64,000 nt of DNA from Bradyrhizobium symbiodeficiens (GTDB taxonomy: Bacteria > Pseudomonadota > Alphaproteobacteria > Rhizobiales > Xanthobacteraceae). Below, in pieces: positions 9,201 through 15,574 of this stretch. The stretch is taken from NCBI RefSeq assembly GCF_002266465.3, contig NZ_CP029427.2, positions 3,784,501 through 3,848,500 on the forward strand, in the 5' to 3' direction. A program made the position numbers and the translations under genes. The notes below the pieces were generated by a model that had not been told where the DNA came from, searched no databases, and was given only the letters and a program-made list of their open reading frames with translations. How positions within the stretch are numbered: position 1 is the first letter of the stretch; each line of letters begins with the position of its first letter.

Positions 9201-11531
9201 CTCGGCGACGATCGACGGATTGATCGTGACGTCGTAGCCGTCGGGAACGACGAACGGATTGATCTGCGGCTGGATCTTTCGCGCGAATTCCTCGAACACG
9301 AGATGCTGGTACTGCATCTCGGTGCCGAACTTGGCAGCCTGGAACAGGCGTTCCCCGTTCCATTCCAAATCACTGACGCCATCGCCGATGACGGCACCGG
9401 GCACCAGCCATTCCTGGATGAACGCGTTGTCGCCGGTGGCCAGAATGACCGCCTTGGTGTGCTCGACCAACCGGTTGTGCTCGGCGTGGAAAACATGATG
9501 GACCGCGGTCAGGCCGATGTTCTCGTTGACGCGGCCGTCGCCGGCGATGAAGTGCGCGTCGAGCAGTTCGTTGTCATATGCACCGGGATCTGCCGGTTCG
9601 TTGCCTGGATTGCCCAGCCCGATCTCGATGTCACCATCGGCGAGGCCGGTCGGCACGGCATCGTGAGCGATGTCAGCCAGGAAGGCGTGGCCGATGCGAA
9701 TGGTCGTCGGAGGGAGCGCAATAGGAGCGGCGGGTGTTCCAGAAACGACGATATCATCCGCCGTGTTGGGAATCCCGTCGGCACCGATGCCAGTGATGAT
9801 CTGCGGCGTGCCGTTCGCGCTGGGGATGAAGTTGCCGTACTGATCGGTTCTCAGCAGGGGCACATTGCCAACGTCTGAGTCGGTCAGGATGATTCCCAGC
9901 ATATCCCGGGCCTGGACCTTGAGTTCACCCCAGGTCGCCATGCCGCCGTTGGCGCCTTCGATCAGCCTGCCGGTTGCGACCGGCTCGCCATCCGCGTTCA
10001 GCACGTATTGCCGCAGGAACACCTGGTGCGAGGAATGAGAGGTGTAGGTCTGGTTCTGGTCGACAAACGATGTCGTCGTGTTGATGGGTCTGACATCGTC
10101 AGCCGTGCCCATGATGCCATCGGCTCCAGGCGTAACGGTAGCGCGCGTCAGCACCATGAAGTTGGTTTGGCTGCCCGGCACATAGAGCGGATCGTCCGGC
10201 TGCAGGGGAATGTAGACGGTACCGCTGCCGCCCTTCCCCACCAGGTCGAGACCGTGGTCGAAGAACTGGCCGAACAGGGTGAACCACGAGTTGAACGATG
10301 CCGACAGGCCGCCGTCCGGCGCAATGTTAGGCAGGCTGATGTTCTCGCCATCGAACTCGATACCGAAACCAGCCAGGGTTGTTCCCAATCCCGCGATGGC
10401 TGCCGCTGCCGCCGCGTCTGCCGCATCGCTGGCGTCTTCGGCTGTCGCCTCGTTCACGACTGCCGTCGCCAGCGCGTCGTTGGCGGCGGTCAGAGCGGCA
10501 AGAGCTTCCGCGACCGCGTCCGGATCAACCAACGCATTCAGATCGGCAGTGAGACTCTCGGCAGGCGCTACATTATCATCCGCCAACGTCGCCGCAGCAG
10601 CGATCGCCGCAAAATGCGGTCCTGCAGATTGAGCTTCGACCAACGCTCCCTTAATCGCGACCAACTGCGTATGCAATGCCAGCGCGTTCGTCTGGACCGC
10701 CTGCGCGTCGCCGAATTCGACATGGCCCACAGATAGCTCAGTCACCACTGCGGCGGCAGCGTTGGAAGCGGCGAGCGCCGCCGCGACCGCTGCATCGACC
10801 GAGACGATGTCCGCGGCGCTGATGGTTCCACCGAGGAACAGCGCAATCGCGGCCGCTTCTGTCGCAGCATCCGCGGCCGCCGCCGCATCGTCGGACGTAG
10901 CGGCCAGTGCCGCGACAGCCGCGCCATTGTTCGCAAGTGCAGCGTCATAGGCGGCCTGCGCCGCAACCTGATTTGCGGTTGCCGCGGCGACAGCTGCTTC
11001 GGCGGCAAGCTCGGCAGCCTGTGCAGCGGTGGCCGCAGCGGTTGTCGTGATGATCAGTTCGGCTGCGTTCTGGACAATCACCAGGTCCGCAAACGGATCT
11101 GCCGAACCGGCGCGCTCAAGCGCGGTCACGATCGCCGCTGGATTGTTCAACGTCTGGTCGACGATGAGGTTGGAGATCGTGCGGATGCTGCCATCGACGA
11201 CAAAGGAATTCGGATCGTTGGAGGGCGCGTAAGTCGACTGAGTCGGAATCGGGGGCATTCCTCCCGGCCCGTCGAAGTCCAACGGCGTACCGCTCGCGGG
11301 CCGGAAGTCCGTACCAAGCCCTTCGGGGAACGGGATGTCAGCCGCGCCCCACTGCTCCTGCCCGGGCAGCAGATTGTTGTAGGTGCCGTCGACAGTACGA
11401 AGACCTAGAGAGAGGTTGTAAGCCGGCACAAGCCCACCAACGCCAAACAGCGGCTGACCGCTCGCGTGCGCCTCAGAGATCTTGATCTGCTCGAGGATGA
11501 ATTCCAGATCGCTCTTGATATAGGAAACCAT
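3207..11531 (-). CDS. giant animal-type haem peroxidase with RTX repeats, type I secretion substrate
   Basis: The chosen ATG (MVSYIKSDLEF) has GGGAG about 8 nt upstream, giving 2774 aa; a start 96 nt earlier is open but lacks a clear ribosome site. Order: an N-terminal segment (1-165); an Ala-rich, probably helical insert (about 165-400); an animal haem peroxidase domain (about 410-1020); then RTX blocks from about 1140 to 2680; and a serralysin-like C-terminal segment (DTIHGFEPGDRIDLSG) expected to hold the secretion signal. Peroxidase signatures: QFFDHG (Asp425, distal His426), RVNE (Arg667 and Glu670, matching catalytic Arg and ester-linked Glu of myeloperoxidase) and FGHS (proximal His787). 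The residue after Glu670 is Asn, so the myeloperoxidase-type Met sulfonium link is absent. Likely an extracellular peroxidase; substrate unknown. First gene of the operon with the exporter. Confidence 0.93.
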   Translation of the reverse strand: MVSYIKSDLEFILEQIKISEAHASGQPLFGVGGLVPAYNLSLGLRTVDGTYNNLLPGQEQWGAADIPFPEGLGTDFRPASGTPLDFDGPGGMPPIPTQSTYAPSNDPNSFVVDGSIRTISNLIVDQTLNNPAAIVTALERAGSADPFADLVIVQNAAELIITTTAAATAAQAAELAAEAAVAAATANQVAAQAAYDAALANNGAAVAALAATSDDAAAAADAATEAAAIALFLGGTISAADIVSVDAAVAAALAASNAAAAVVTELSVGHVEFGDAQAVQTNALALHTQLVAIKGALVEAQSAGPHFAAIAAAATLADDNVAPAESLTADLNALVDPDAVAEALAALTAANDALATAVVNEATAEDASDAADAAAAAAIAGLGTTLAGFGIEFDGENISLPNIAPDGGLSASFNSWFTLFGQFFDHGLDLVGKGGSGTVYIPLQPDDPLYVPGSQTNFMVLTRATVTPGADGIMGTADDVRPINTTTSFVDQNQTYTSHSSHQVFLRQYVLNADGEPVATGRLIEGANGGMATWGELKVQARDMLGIILTDSDVGNVPLLRTDQYGNFIPSANGTPQIITGIGADGIPNTADDIVVSGTPAAPIALPPTTIRIGHAFLADIAHDAVPTGLADGDIEIGLGNPGNEPADPGAYDNELLDAHFIAGDGRVNENIGLTAVHHVFHAEHNRLVEHTKAVILATGDNAFIQEWLVPGAVIGDGVSDLEWNGERLFQAAKFGTEMQYQHLVFEEFARKIQPQINPFVVPDGYDVTINPSIVAEFAHVVYRFGHSMLTETIDRFDPSFNAGHIGLIEGFLNPFEFDEVGGTAHGVTDEVAAGAIIRGMTRQVGNEIDEFVTSALRNNLLGLPLDLATINLARGRDTGVPSLNAARREFFEVTNSAAELKPYESWVEFAANLKHEASIINFIAAYGNHALITGQTTIDGKRDAALTIITGQSVGGLLVPEDAEDFLNGVGAYGAGNALGGLENVDLWIGGLAEKILPFGGMLGSTFNFVFEVSLEQLQNGDRFYYLQRLDGLHLFGEMEANSFAAMIMRNTDATHLPSDVFSVPGLILEIDRTKQYNPGLGETAGADGILADDPLTVGIDESADNLGNDPVGGGILTPLVIRNNPATPGADTNYLRYTGGEHVVLGGTAGNDILIASEGDDTLHGDAGNDFLEGGAGNDVHNGGDGDDIIKDLGGDDNIKGGAGNDVINSGPGLDLVLGGAGKDFVFLGNDAGGEVFGGEGDDFIYGNKNAERLLGNEGNDWIETGTFDGAPGDNFDELFARDGVVGHDVFLGDGGFDEFIAEGGDDVMVGSPGRGKLAGMSGWDWVTYKDNAFGVDADLTRGIVFDEFPNPPVNGTLDAYESVEGVSGSRFNDILTGADTLAADRLPSALGGSEGYTGSAVTAESLALINGLAAVLGTGVTSYSAGDIILGGDGSDRITGRAGDDIIDGDKWLNVRISVRQNLDGTGPEIDSHNSMTTLAAAMFAGTYNPGQLVIVREILATGDAVVDTDTAVFAGAASEYIFAGNADGSIQVTHTIEDGDGSDKLRGIERVEFAGGESFNIIMGTPGNDPALNGTNPGAPVGNDGNDLIVGLGGNDVLNGLGGNDILIGGDGTDTLNGGDGNDALDGGLGNDALNGGLGNDTYNVRLGDGNDTITELDNGGSVDRLVIQTGSTEDLPVALTTLNAADNDTGTANGDLVVAANGQTVTAINHFDGGNAQRGIERINFTGATYNGYLLGFEDYIVNRADPTGFGRTINLAASTANNFIAGENGTDDEITGGSGNDLIFGGTGDNELQGGAGEDLLVGGSGAGDGDLLDGGLDADVMVGLNGNDTYVVDDIADVVVEALNQGIDTIETEMAVLSIEAIVNLENLEYTGIDADPFVGTGNDLNNVITGGDLADTLSGLLGNDTLNGGLGADTLLGGDGNDQLNGGDDNDTLNGGIGTDTLNGGAGADTMAGGADNDIYVVDDAGDVVNEIAAGSGGIDRVDSSIGYTLGTNVENLNLTGGNTINGTGNALDNAIVGNNAANQLFGGGGIDVLTGNAGNDLLDGGTGNDTLSGGDNNDVMIGGEGNDVIDVGTGFNTIVYNSSGFGNDTISSFDADGGTAANQDKIDLSGLGVTAANFATRVFESASGGNTVLTIREGGAASPIQGTITVNAVGNASIDINDFTLATTPASTITGTAGNNIPLNGTANADTINALAGNDLVNAGGGNDIVNGGTGNDTVNGDDGDDTFNWNANTATATSLINSDGRDIVNGGAEGALGDTFVITGNAAVAETYRIYTRAAWDALPGNIGASLNAATEIVVTRGANTDFANSVIAELREIEEIRINNSEPVGSGSAGGDTIQVIGDFSGTSLRLNTITIDGEQGDDTIDISALTSAHRIVFRSNGGNDTIIGALQAEDVIELPEGSDISTYELVENDNGTKTISNGIHSVTFTGVVPPQFLTDEPGGSDDSETPPDDSDDEETAVDGVVRTGTAQSDMLVGTAGDDNIVAFAGSDIAIGDAGADAIALGEDADFANGGAGRDVIFAGTGDDHVFAGADADIVYGDAGADRLFGDEGNDMITAGAGDDTVFGGAGNDLIIAEIGDGNDTYFGDEGTGDGGIDTLDMSASTAAVTVNLGSGPLMNGSTSSIQTGNDTIWGIENVNTGSGDDTITASNSANVLNGGAGDDTFKFQTTFAADGDTIHGFEPGDRIDLSGIDADTGTATDQAFTLVSGAAQTAAGQLAVRHETRADGEFTVLQGNVDGDEAAEFTIEIEGHHTLTNANVNL

Positions 11532-12052
11532 GACGCGCTCCCGTTGTTGGGCACGGAGGCCACCCAAAGGAACGAGGTGTCCTAAAGGCGCAACCGTGAA
11601 CTCTGGAGCACCTTTTGAGGCTTGCAAGCCGTTTGCGGAACGGAGGAAGGTCCGACCGTCTTTGAGACAAAGGTCGGAATGATCTTCAGACTTTGGTCCG
11701 AAAAGGCGGGGCTGGCGCCACAGCCTGTTTAGAGGAGAGTTTGAAAACCTTCAGCGGCACAGTTGCTCCTGCGACTAAGCCTTGGCAGGGGAACTCATCT
11801 CATATCGTTGAGGTGTGCGCATGTGCCGCGGAGCGGCAATACTTTCCCGGGCAAATGTCAGGACGAGCATTCCCTGCAAATTCGGAGTCAGACTGTGGGG
11901 GGAAGGTCAGATCGAGCGCCTTCGATGCGCATCGCTACCTTGCGGTACAAGGTCCTGAAGTCGGATCTTCGAACTTGGTCACAGCGCAGGTTATCCTAAC
12001 CGCGCTCGCGGGAATATTTCAGCTGCTACCAAGCAGCGTCGCCGCCTGCCAT
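11532..12052. promoter_or_regulatory. upstream region of the peroxidase/T1SS operon, no convincing gene
   Basis: About 520 bp between the peroxidase start and the end of the small gene at 12053. Open frames here lack ribosome sites and coding character. The one notable structure is an inverted repeat at 11652-11677 (CCGACC...GGTCGG enclosing CTTTG-AGA-CAAAG), about 120 bp upstream of the start. It could be an operator or a 5' leader hairpin. No promoter was assigned with confidence. Confidence 0.35.
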
Positions 12053-12400
12053 CTAAGAGTCCATCGGCTTTGAGTTGCTCTGGGCCAATGAGTCTGCTGC
12101 CAAACTCTTGGCCATGCTCGACGCAAAGAGGGTACTGACGGATCTTCTCGACGCTTCTTCGTTCTGCCCCGTGAACAGCATCCATGCATGAACTAACATG
12201 GCTTGCGCGAGAATCTGGTCGGAAACGCCCTTATTTCGCGCTTGGGTTTTGGCGAGCTGGATGAACTCACGTGCCCAAAACAAATGCTCTCTCGTTGAGC
12301 CAATTCGATTTGTTGAGTCGTATTCCTGCTTGATCATTGGGGCCATTCCTACGTTGATCGCCAGCGCCGTCGATGTCGATGTCGACGTCGATGCGCTCAA
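12053..12400 (-). CDS. small hypothetical protein downstream of the LuxR-type regulator
   Basis: Up to 115 aa. The frame opens with TTG at 12400, overlapping the regulator's stop as TTGA. Internal ATGs at 12343 and 12337 are alternatives, and an AGGA sits just before the first. The part up to residue 21 is a low-complexity STSTSTST stretch from a (GTCGAT)n tract, so the true protein may begin at MIKQEYDSTNRIG. The body is helical and charged (EHLFWAREFIQLAKTQ), with no signal peptide or membrane span. I do not recognise the family. Position suggests a partner of the regulator; no function can be assigned. Confidence 0.55.
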   Translation of the reverse strand: MSASTSTSTSTALAINVGMAPMIKQEYDSTNRIGSTREHLFWAREFIQLAKTQARNKGVSDQILAQAMLVHAWMLFTGQNEEASRRSVSTLFASSMAKSLAADSLAQSNSKPMDS

Positions 12401-13074
12401 TTCAGCGCGTGCCCGCCGAAGTTGGAAGCTTGCATCCTCTGGGCGGCGACAACAACCTCAAGCCGATTGCGGGCATTCATCTTCTGCATGAGGATCGTCA
12501 TATAGTGTTTTACGGTTTTGTCGCTCAGCTTAAGGCGCGCCGCAATTTCCTTGTTCGTACTGCCGCGTACCAAAAGCCGGACTATCTGCTCTTCACGGAT
12601 GCTAAGGTTGATGATGGCTGCAGCCTTGCGCCGAAGCGTTTCGTCCCGCAATCCCGCGATGACCTGGCTGGCAAAGCTCCGGGTGATGTAGTTTTCACCC
12701 CGTGCGACAGCTTCGATGGCCTCGATCAGCTCACTGGACTGAGCTGCCTTCAAGACAAATCCAACGGCGCCTGCGTCCAGCGCTCGGATCGCAGTTGCAA
12801 CCCCGGCCGCAAATGTGAAGGCCACAACCTTCACAGTAGGCACGCTGCCGATTACGTTGGTGATCGCCTCAAAGGCGTTGCCGGGCATACCGACTTCAAT
12901 AATCAAGACGTCCGGCCGGCAACGAGTCGCGAGCTGGAGAACATCCGAGACGGCCGCTCCGGTGCCCAGCACCTCCAAATTGGTGTTGCGGCCAATGACG
13001 CCGACAATCGCTTCCAACGTAATCGGATGATGATCAACGATGCCTACTGAAATGCGACGCATCGACCACTCCAT
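12397..13074 (-). CDS. LuxR/NarL-type response regulator with an atypical receiver
   Basis: 225 aa. The receiver domain spans about residues 6-125 and the LuxR helix-turn-helix about 150-215 (LSIREEQIVRLLVRGSTNKEIAARL in shorter form: REEQIVRLL...NKEIAARL...DKTVKHYM). The acidic pair is VDHH (Asp14 then His instead of Asp). The phospho-acceptor position reads LIIEVGMPG, so Glu60 replaces Asp. The conserved Lys is kept (GFVLKAAQ). Glu there can mimic the phosphorylated state, so the protein may act without a sensor kinase. None is adjacent. ATG at 13074 was taken; an in-frame ATG at 13062 (MRRISVGI) is also possible. It lies upstream of the T1SS-peroxidase operon and may control it. Confidence 0.88.
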   Translation of the reverse strand: MEWSMRRISVGIVDHHPITLEAIVGVIGRNTNLEVLGTGAAVSDVLQLATRCRPDVLIIEVGMPGNAFEAITNVIGSVPTVKVVAFTFAAGVATAIRALDAGAVGFVLKAAQSSELIEAIEAVARGENYITRSFASQVIAGLRDETLRRKAAAIINLSIREEQIVRLLVRGSTNKEIAARLKLSDKTVKHYMTILMQKMNARNRLEVVVAAQRMQASNFGGHALN

Positions 13075-13084
13075 TTAAGAAATG

Positions 13085-13128
13085 GATCTAAATTTAAAAT
13101 GGGGTAATTAGGTAAATGAATTTAGATC
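13085..13128. promoter_or_regulatory. 10-bp inverted repeat upstream of the LuxR-type regulator
   Basis: GATCTAAATT at 13085-13094 and its exact complement AATTTAGATC at 13119-13128 flank an AT-rich centre, just before the regulator start at 13074. This would suit an autoregulatory operator or promoter. It is only a pattern; no binding motif is known for this protein. Confidence 0.4.
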
Positions 13129-13547
13129 GAATGTAAACGGCCCATTATCGGCTAGGTTGTCGCACCGACAAGCGCCAGTATCCCGACGAATTGGTTTTCG
13201 CCGTGATACACACCAACAACATGATCGAGGATCTGAAAAAGCTCTATTACTCTCGCTTCAAGAGCGACGGTGAATGAGGCTGGCCCGTCTGCTACTCGGC
13301 CGGTTTTGCTTCCGGGTAAGCTTACGCCTCGCAATGGCGGGCCACACGATCCGCGGGCTCGGAGATCACCCGCCGCCGAACTTCCCGCTCCATCACTTCT
13401 AACGATCAAGGTCCGCCGGTTCACGCTGGCGGGCCTTTAGCACTAGGACTGAGGCCGTGAAGCGCGGGACTGATCCGAGCCCAGCGCCTGCCACGGTAAA
13501 GCCCAACTGCGTAGCAAGGCTCTCAGCGGCGATCGAAGCCCGGTCGC
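13129..13547. other. intergenic stretch with gene debris and hairpins
   Basis: On the plus strand one frame ends at 13277 with a protein-like tail (VFAVIHTNNMIEDLKKLYY) but has a stop at 13131 and no good start, so it may be the remnant of a lost gene. At 13410-13435 there is an 8-bp GC hairpin followed by TTTAG, terminator-like for plus-strand transcription. Nothing else is supported. Confidence 0.3.
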
Positions 13548-13736
13548 TTAATCTCCAAGTCTCAACTCCCGCCGGCTCGTAAGGTCGGCGGGATTTTTGT
13601 TTGGCGAAAGAGGACTATCGTTCTGCGCCAGCTCTTCAACGAGCATCAACAGGGCTCGGCGCTTTCCACGGCTCTTGATCTCTTTAAAGGCATTCACCAA
13701 GCACATCACTTCGCGATCATTCTCGGAAAAAGTCAT
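13548..13736 (-). CDS. small hypothetical protein, family A (copy 1)
   Basis: 62 aa from ATG at 13736 with GGAG 8 nt upstream. The core FKEIKSRGKRRALLMLVEEL is nearly identical to that of the gene at 18157-18312, and its second half recurs in a fragment at 16185-16400. It is basic and helical, soluble, with no recognised domain. It is transcribed away from the structured repeats at 13756-14175 and divergently from the small HTH gene at 14335, the same layout as the second copy. Retention of the reading frame in both copies argues that it is a real gene. Function unknown. Confidence 0.6.
   Translation of the reverse strand: MTFSENDREVMCLVNAFKEIKSRGKRRALLMLVEELAQNDSPLSPNKNPADLTSRRELRLGD
13567..13600 (+). 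terminator. GC hairpin with T-run
   Basis: TCCCGCCG (13567-13574) pairs with CGGCGGGA (13586-13593), followed by TTTTTG. This is a good plus-strand intrinsic terminator, although it lies inside the 3' end of the minus-strand family A gene. It may end a transcript from 13300-13560 or be inherited mobile DNA. Confidence 0.5.
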
Positions 13737-13755
13737 TTGCGACTCCGGACCGACA

Positions 13756-13840
13756 GCCGCAGCAGGGGGACTGCTGCGGCCTCATTGTCGAAAAAATCCG
13801 GGTGAAAAATCTAAGTGAACTATGAGCCAGCCCCGGCAGC
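13756..13840. repeat. 85-bp hairpin repeat, copy 1a
   Basis: Stem GCCGCAGCAG/CTGCTGCGGC with loop GGGGA, then a shared tail with ATCTAAGTGAA and the box AGCCAGCCCCGG (13825-13836). Related copies are at 13978-14064 and 18334-18420. It lies just upstream of the family A gene and could hold its promoter or 5' leader. Confidence 0.7.
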
Positions 13841-13977
13841 GTTTTTTAGAACGCAAACTTGCGTGCCGGCAAACTGTTTATTTTAGCAAGCGATCAAAAC
13901 TAATTCGGCTGCTTAACGTACGTGGTTGATATCGGAAAATCTCGAAGGATGGCCTGGCCGTGGCGCCAAACGACGAA

Positions 13978-14195
13978 GGCCGCAGCAGTTCCCCTGCTGC
14001 GGCCTCATTGTCAAAATATCCGGGTGGAAACGATCTAAGTGAAATATGTAGCCAGCCCCGGTGAGCGGCAACATACCGCACCCGTGCCGACGCACAATGT
14101 AATCTAAGTCACACTTTGAAATCGTATTTAACGTGTGAGGGAGGCCCGCCGGGGCTGGCTGTGCTGGCGGGCCTCACCTCTGAGCAGAGCCGCGT
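13978..14195 (+). ncRNA. candidate structured RNA (module copy 1)
   Basis: Begins with hairpin repeat 1b (stem GGCCGCAGCAG/CTGCTGCGGCC, loop TTCCC) and the AGCCAGCCCCGG box at 14050-14061. About 80 bp later comes a second stem, GAGGCCCGCC/GGCGGGCCTC (14141-14150 with 14166-14175), whose loop side CCGGGGCTGGCT (14149-14160) is the exact complement of that box. The same layout recurs at 18334-18543 with compensatory stem changes, which supports selection on RNA structure. Strand and boundaries are not determined; it may instead be a long leader of the downstream HTH gene. Confidence 0.4.
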
Positions 14196-14334
14196 ATGTC
14201 CCCCACGGCCCGTCCCAGCCCAATTTCCTCGTTTCCGATTAATATAATTTAAATCTGGCGATGGATGACTGCGACGGCCTTTTCGGGCTTTCCTGTTAAT
14301 TTTACGACTGACATTAATCGGAGGCTGCTCAATA

Positions 14335-14499
14335 ATGAGAAACGATAAGCCCCGGCAGTGGACAGAAGCCGAAATGCGATTGCTGGTTAAAATGACGAGC
14401 CAAGGCGCCCGGCCGGCAGAGATCGCCAGTGTGCTGGAGAGATATCTAGCGTCAGTAAGACGTGTTGCACGGGATTTGGGGCTCGTGCTGCGAGGATGA
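14335..14499 (+). CDS. small Myb/HTH-like DNA-binding protein, family B (copy 1)
   Basis: 54 aa from ATG at 14335 with GGAGG 10 nt upstream. It reads MRNDKPRQWTEAEM... ending VARDLGLVLRG. The pattern WTEAE, then a GARPAEIASVLER turn and ASVRRVARDLGL, looks like the short Myb/SANT-like or GcrA-like helix-turn-helix proteins of Rhizobiales (family from memory). The paralogue at 18756-18938 shares NDKP-WT-LL-G-IAS-LERY-SV-RVA. It sits divergently from family A with structured DNA between. It ends about 100 bp before the 3' end of the tRNA-Ser gene. Possibly a regulator of the module; target unknown. Confidence 0.6.
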   Translation: MRNDKPRQWTEAEMRLLVKMTSQGARPAEIASVLERYLASVRRVARDLGLVLRG

Positions 14500-14502
14500 A
14501 CG

Positions 14503-14575
14503 AATGCCTTGTGGGCCTCGGGTTTGCCCCGAGGAACTTGCTGCTCGCAGATGATATAAGTTTCCTTGCAATGTT
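14503..14575. repeat. repeat R, copy 1, beside tRNA-Ser
   Basis: About 73 bp containing the hairpin CCTCGGG-TTTG-CCCCGAGG and the tail GATGATATAAGTTTCC. A diverged copy is at 19325-19398, also just after a family B gene. With the module, this shows that the whole block A-RNA-B-R was duplicated. Confidence 0.6.
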
Positions 14576-14607
14576 CGAACGACTGCGAACAGTGGAGAAC
14601 AATATAC

Positions 14608-14697
14608 TGGCGGAAGGGGTGGGATTCGAACCCACGGTACCCTTGCGGGCACGCCGGTTTTCAAGACCGGTGCCTTAAACCACTCGGCCACCCTTCC
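14608..14697 (-). tRNA. tRNA-Ser (anticodon TGA)
   Basis: The minus strand starts GGAAGGGTGGCCGAGTGG at 14697 and ends in an encoded CCA at 14608 (90 nt). The anticodon stem CCGGT/ACCGG encloses CTTGAAA, giving anticodon TGA. A long variable arm and TTCGAATC T-loop fit serine tRNA, and the acceptor arms pair. Its 5' half is repeated at 19997-20040. Confidence 0.97.
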
Positions 14698-14702
14698 AAG
14701 CC
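14659..14702. repeat. 44-bp direct repeat, left copy (candidate attachment site)
   Basis: Covers the tRNA-Ser 5' half from the anticodon loop to the 5' end plus 5 bp upstream. It is identical over 44 bp to 19997-20040, and the flanking bases differ on both sides. An exact tRNA fragment 5.3 kb from the intact gene is the usual signature of site-specific integration. Confidence 0.85.
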
Positions 14703-14765
14703 TTGAAATTGTTTAGCTTTTCGTCGCGTTGCAGAGAACGTTTTGTGGACTCTGCTACCGCTTCG

Positions 14766-14954
14766 CTACCCAACGTCGTCGGTTTGCTTGTTTATGGCGG
14801 CTTGCTTGGTCACGTCAACCGGCCCACCGCCGAACTTCCAGGTTCCACCCCCCTCTACTGGCAGAACGCGATGAACCACGAAATGCGCAGTGCCGCGGAA
14901 GATTGTGCCGAGCCTTGGCAATGCGATATCGATTTCATACGACCCTCCTATCAA
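14766..14954 (-). CDS. small hypothetical protein, translationally coupled
   Basis: 62 aa if begun at the TTG overlapping the stop of the gene upstream (TTGA at 14951-14954); GGAGGG lies just inside the frame. It reads IGGSYEIDIALPRLGTIF and on, with alternating hydrophobic residues that suggest beta strands. An ATG in another frame behind the same GGAGGG gives only a 27-residue peptide. No family recognised. Support comes from coupling and residue pattern. Confidence 0.4.
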   Translation of the reverse strand: MIGGSYEIDIALPRLGTIFRGTAHFVVHRVLPVEGGGTWKFGGGPVDVTKQAAINKQTDDVG

Positions 14955-15121
14955 TCGTTTGGTGTGGTGACCTGAGTATCCGCCTCTTTCTGAGCTTTAA
15001 TTTTCTGGCTCTCCTCGTCCGTCGAATCGAATATGTCGACATCTAGCGCTTCGGGCCTGTTATCCCACCGACCTTCAAAGCGCGGACCCTCCCCCGACTT
15101 CGGCAGCTTAAAGATCGTCAA
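14951..15121 (-). CDS. small acidic hypothetical protein (TTG start)
   Basis: 56 aa beginning TTG at 15121 (reads MTIFKLPKSGEGPRFEGRW) and ending in QVTTPND. There is no ATG in the frame; an in-frame stop lies 21 nt upstream of the TTG, which fixes the start region. It is hydrophilic with an acidic centre (DVDIFDSTDEES), then Lys/Gln-rich. Composition is convincingly protein-like. The next gene overlaps its stop by TTGA, so the two form an operon. I do not recognise it. Confidence 0.5.
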   Translation of the reverse strand: MTIFKLPKSGEGPRFEGRWDNRPEALDVDIFDSTDEESQKIKAQKEADTQVTTPND

Positions 15122-15213
15122 GCGTCCAGAGGTGGAACTTTAGCGAATCGTTGACATTGTCTTGCCATCGTCAAAGCACACGTATTCACCAAGTTGATCC
15201 CATCAGGTGGTTC

Positions 15214-15297
15214 ATGGCCAGAACGATACAGATCAACATTGCGCTATGGGGAATGATCATCTGCGCGGCCGTCAAGCTAGCGCAGATTTGGTTCTAA
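15214..15297 (+). CDS. tiny single-span membrane peptide
   Basis: 27 aa (MARTIQINIALWGMII through LAQIWF) from ATG at 15214 with AGGTGG 4 nt upstream. Almost the whole peptide is one hydrophobic helix after an Arg/Gln head. It is one of five such peptides in this island. Type I toxins and small membrane regulators have this shape, but no antisense RNA was identified. Confidence 0.45.
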   Translation: MARTIQINIALWGMIICAAVKLAQIWF

Positions 15298-15312
15298 AGC
15301 CGGCGTTTGTTT

Positions 15313-15525
15313 TTATCCAAAGAGCCATTGCACCATCTTCCAGACTACCCAGCCGATCGCGCTGATCCATCCTAGCATTGCTACGGCGACTGCGACGGCC
15401 CAAATGATCTGGACATGCCAGCGGCGACCGTTTCTGCGCCTCTGCTCAATGTTCACCGCCTCCGCGTGACGCAACCCGTCCTCGCCTGTTCGCGTGCTCT
15501 CACCAGGCTTAAATTCATTCGCCAT
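15313..15525 (-). CDS. small membrane protein with soluble N-terminus
   Basis: 70 aa from ATG at 15525; a GTG 45 nt upstream (15570) would add 15 residues. The first 40 residues are charged (GESTRTGEDGLRHAEAVNIE), and residues about 45-68 form one hydrophobic span (VAVAVAMLGWISAIGWVVW). The short C-terminal tail suggests a tail-anchored inner-membrane protein. No recognised domain. Ribosome sites are weak for both starts. Confidence 0.6.
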   Translation of the reverse strand: MANEFKPGESTRTGEDGLRHAEAVNIEQRRRNGRRWHVQIIWAVAVAVAMLGWISAIGWVVWKMVQWLFG

Positions 15526-15574
15526 TGTGATCGTTGGGAACCCAATTACCGGTCGGTTGAGCGACGTCACTAAC

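Noticed and set aside
5436..9878. 1480-codon plus-strand open frame opposite the peroxidase gene
   Set aside because: Same cause; the composition is Val/Ala/Asp-rich repeats mirroring RTX and peroxidase codons, with no recognisable fold.
11693..12073. 126-codon plus-strand frame upstream of the peroxidase gene
   Set aside because: No ribosome site and no protein-like pattern; it runs antisense into the small gene at 12053.
13756..14064. Possible CRISPR-like array
   Set aside because: Only two related units about 220 bp apart with long, unequal spacing and internal hairpins; no cas gene. They are repeated RNA-like elements.
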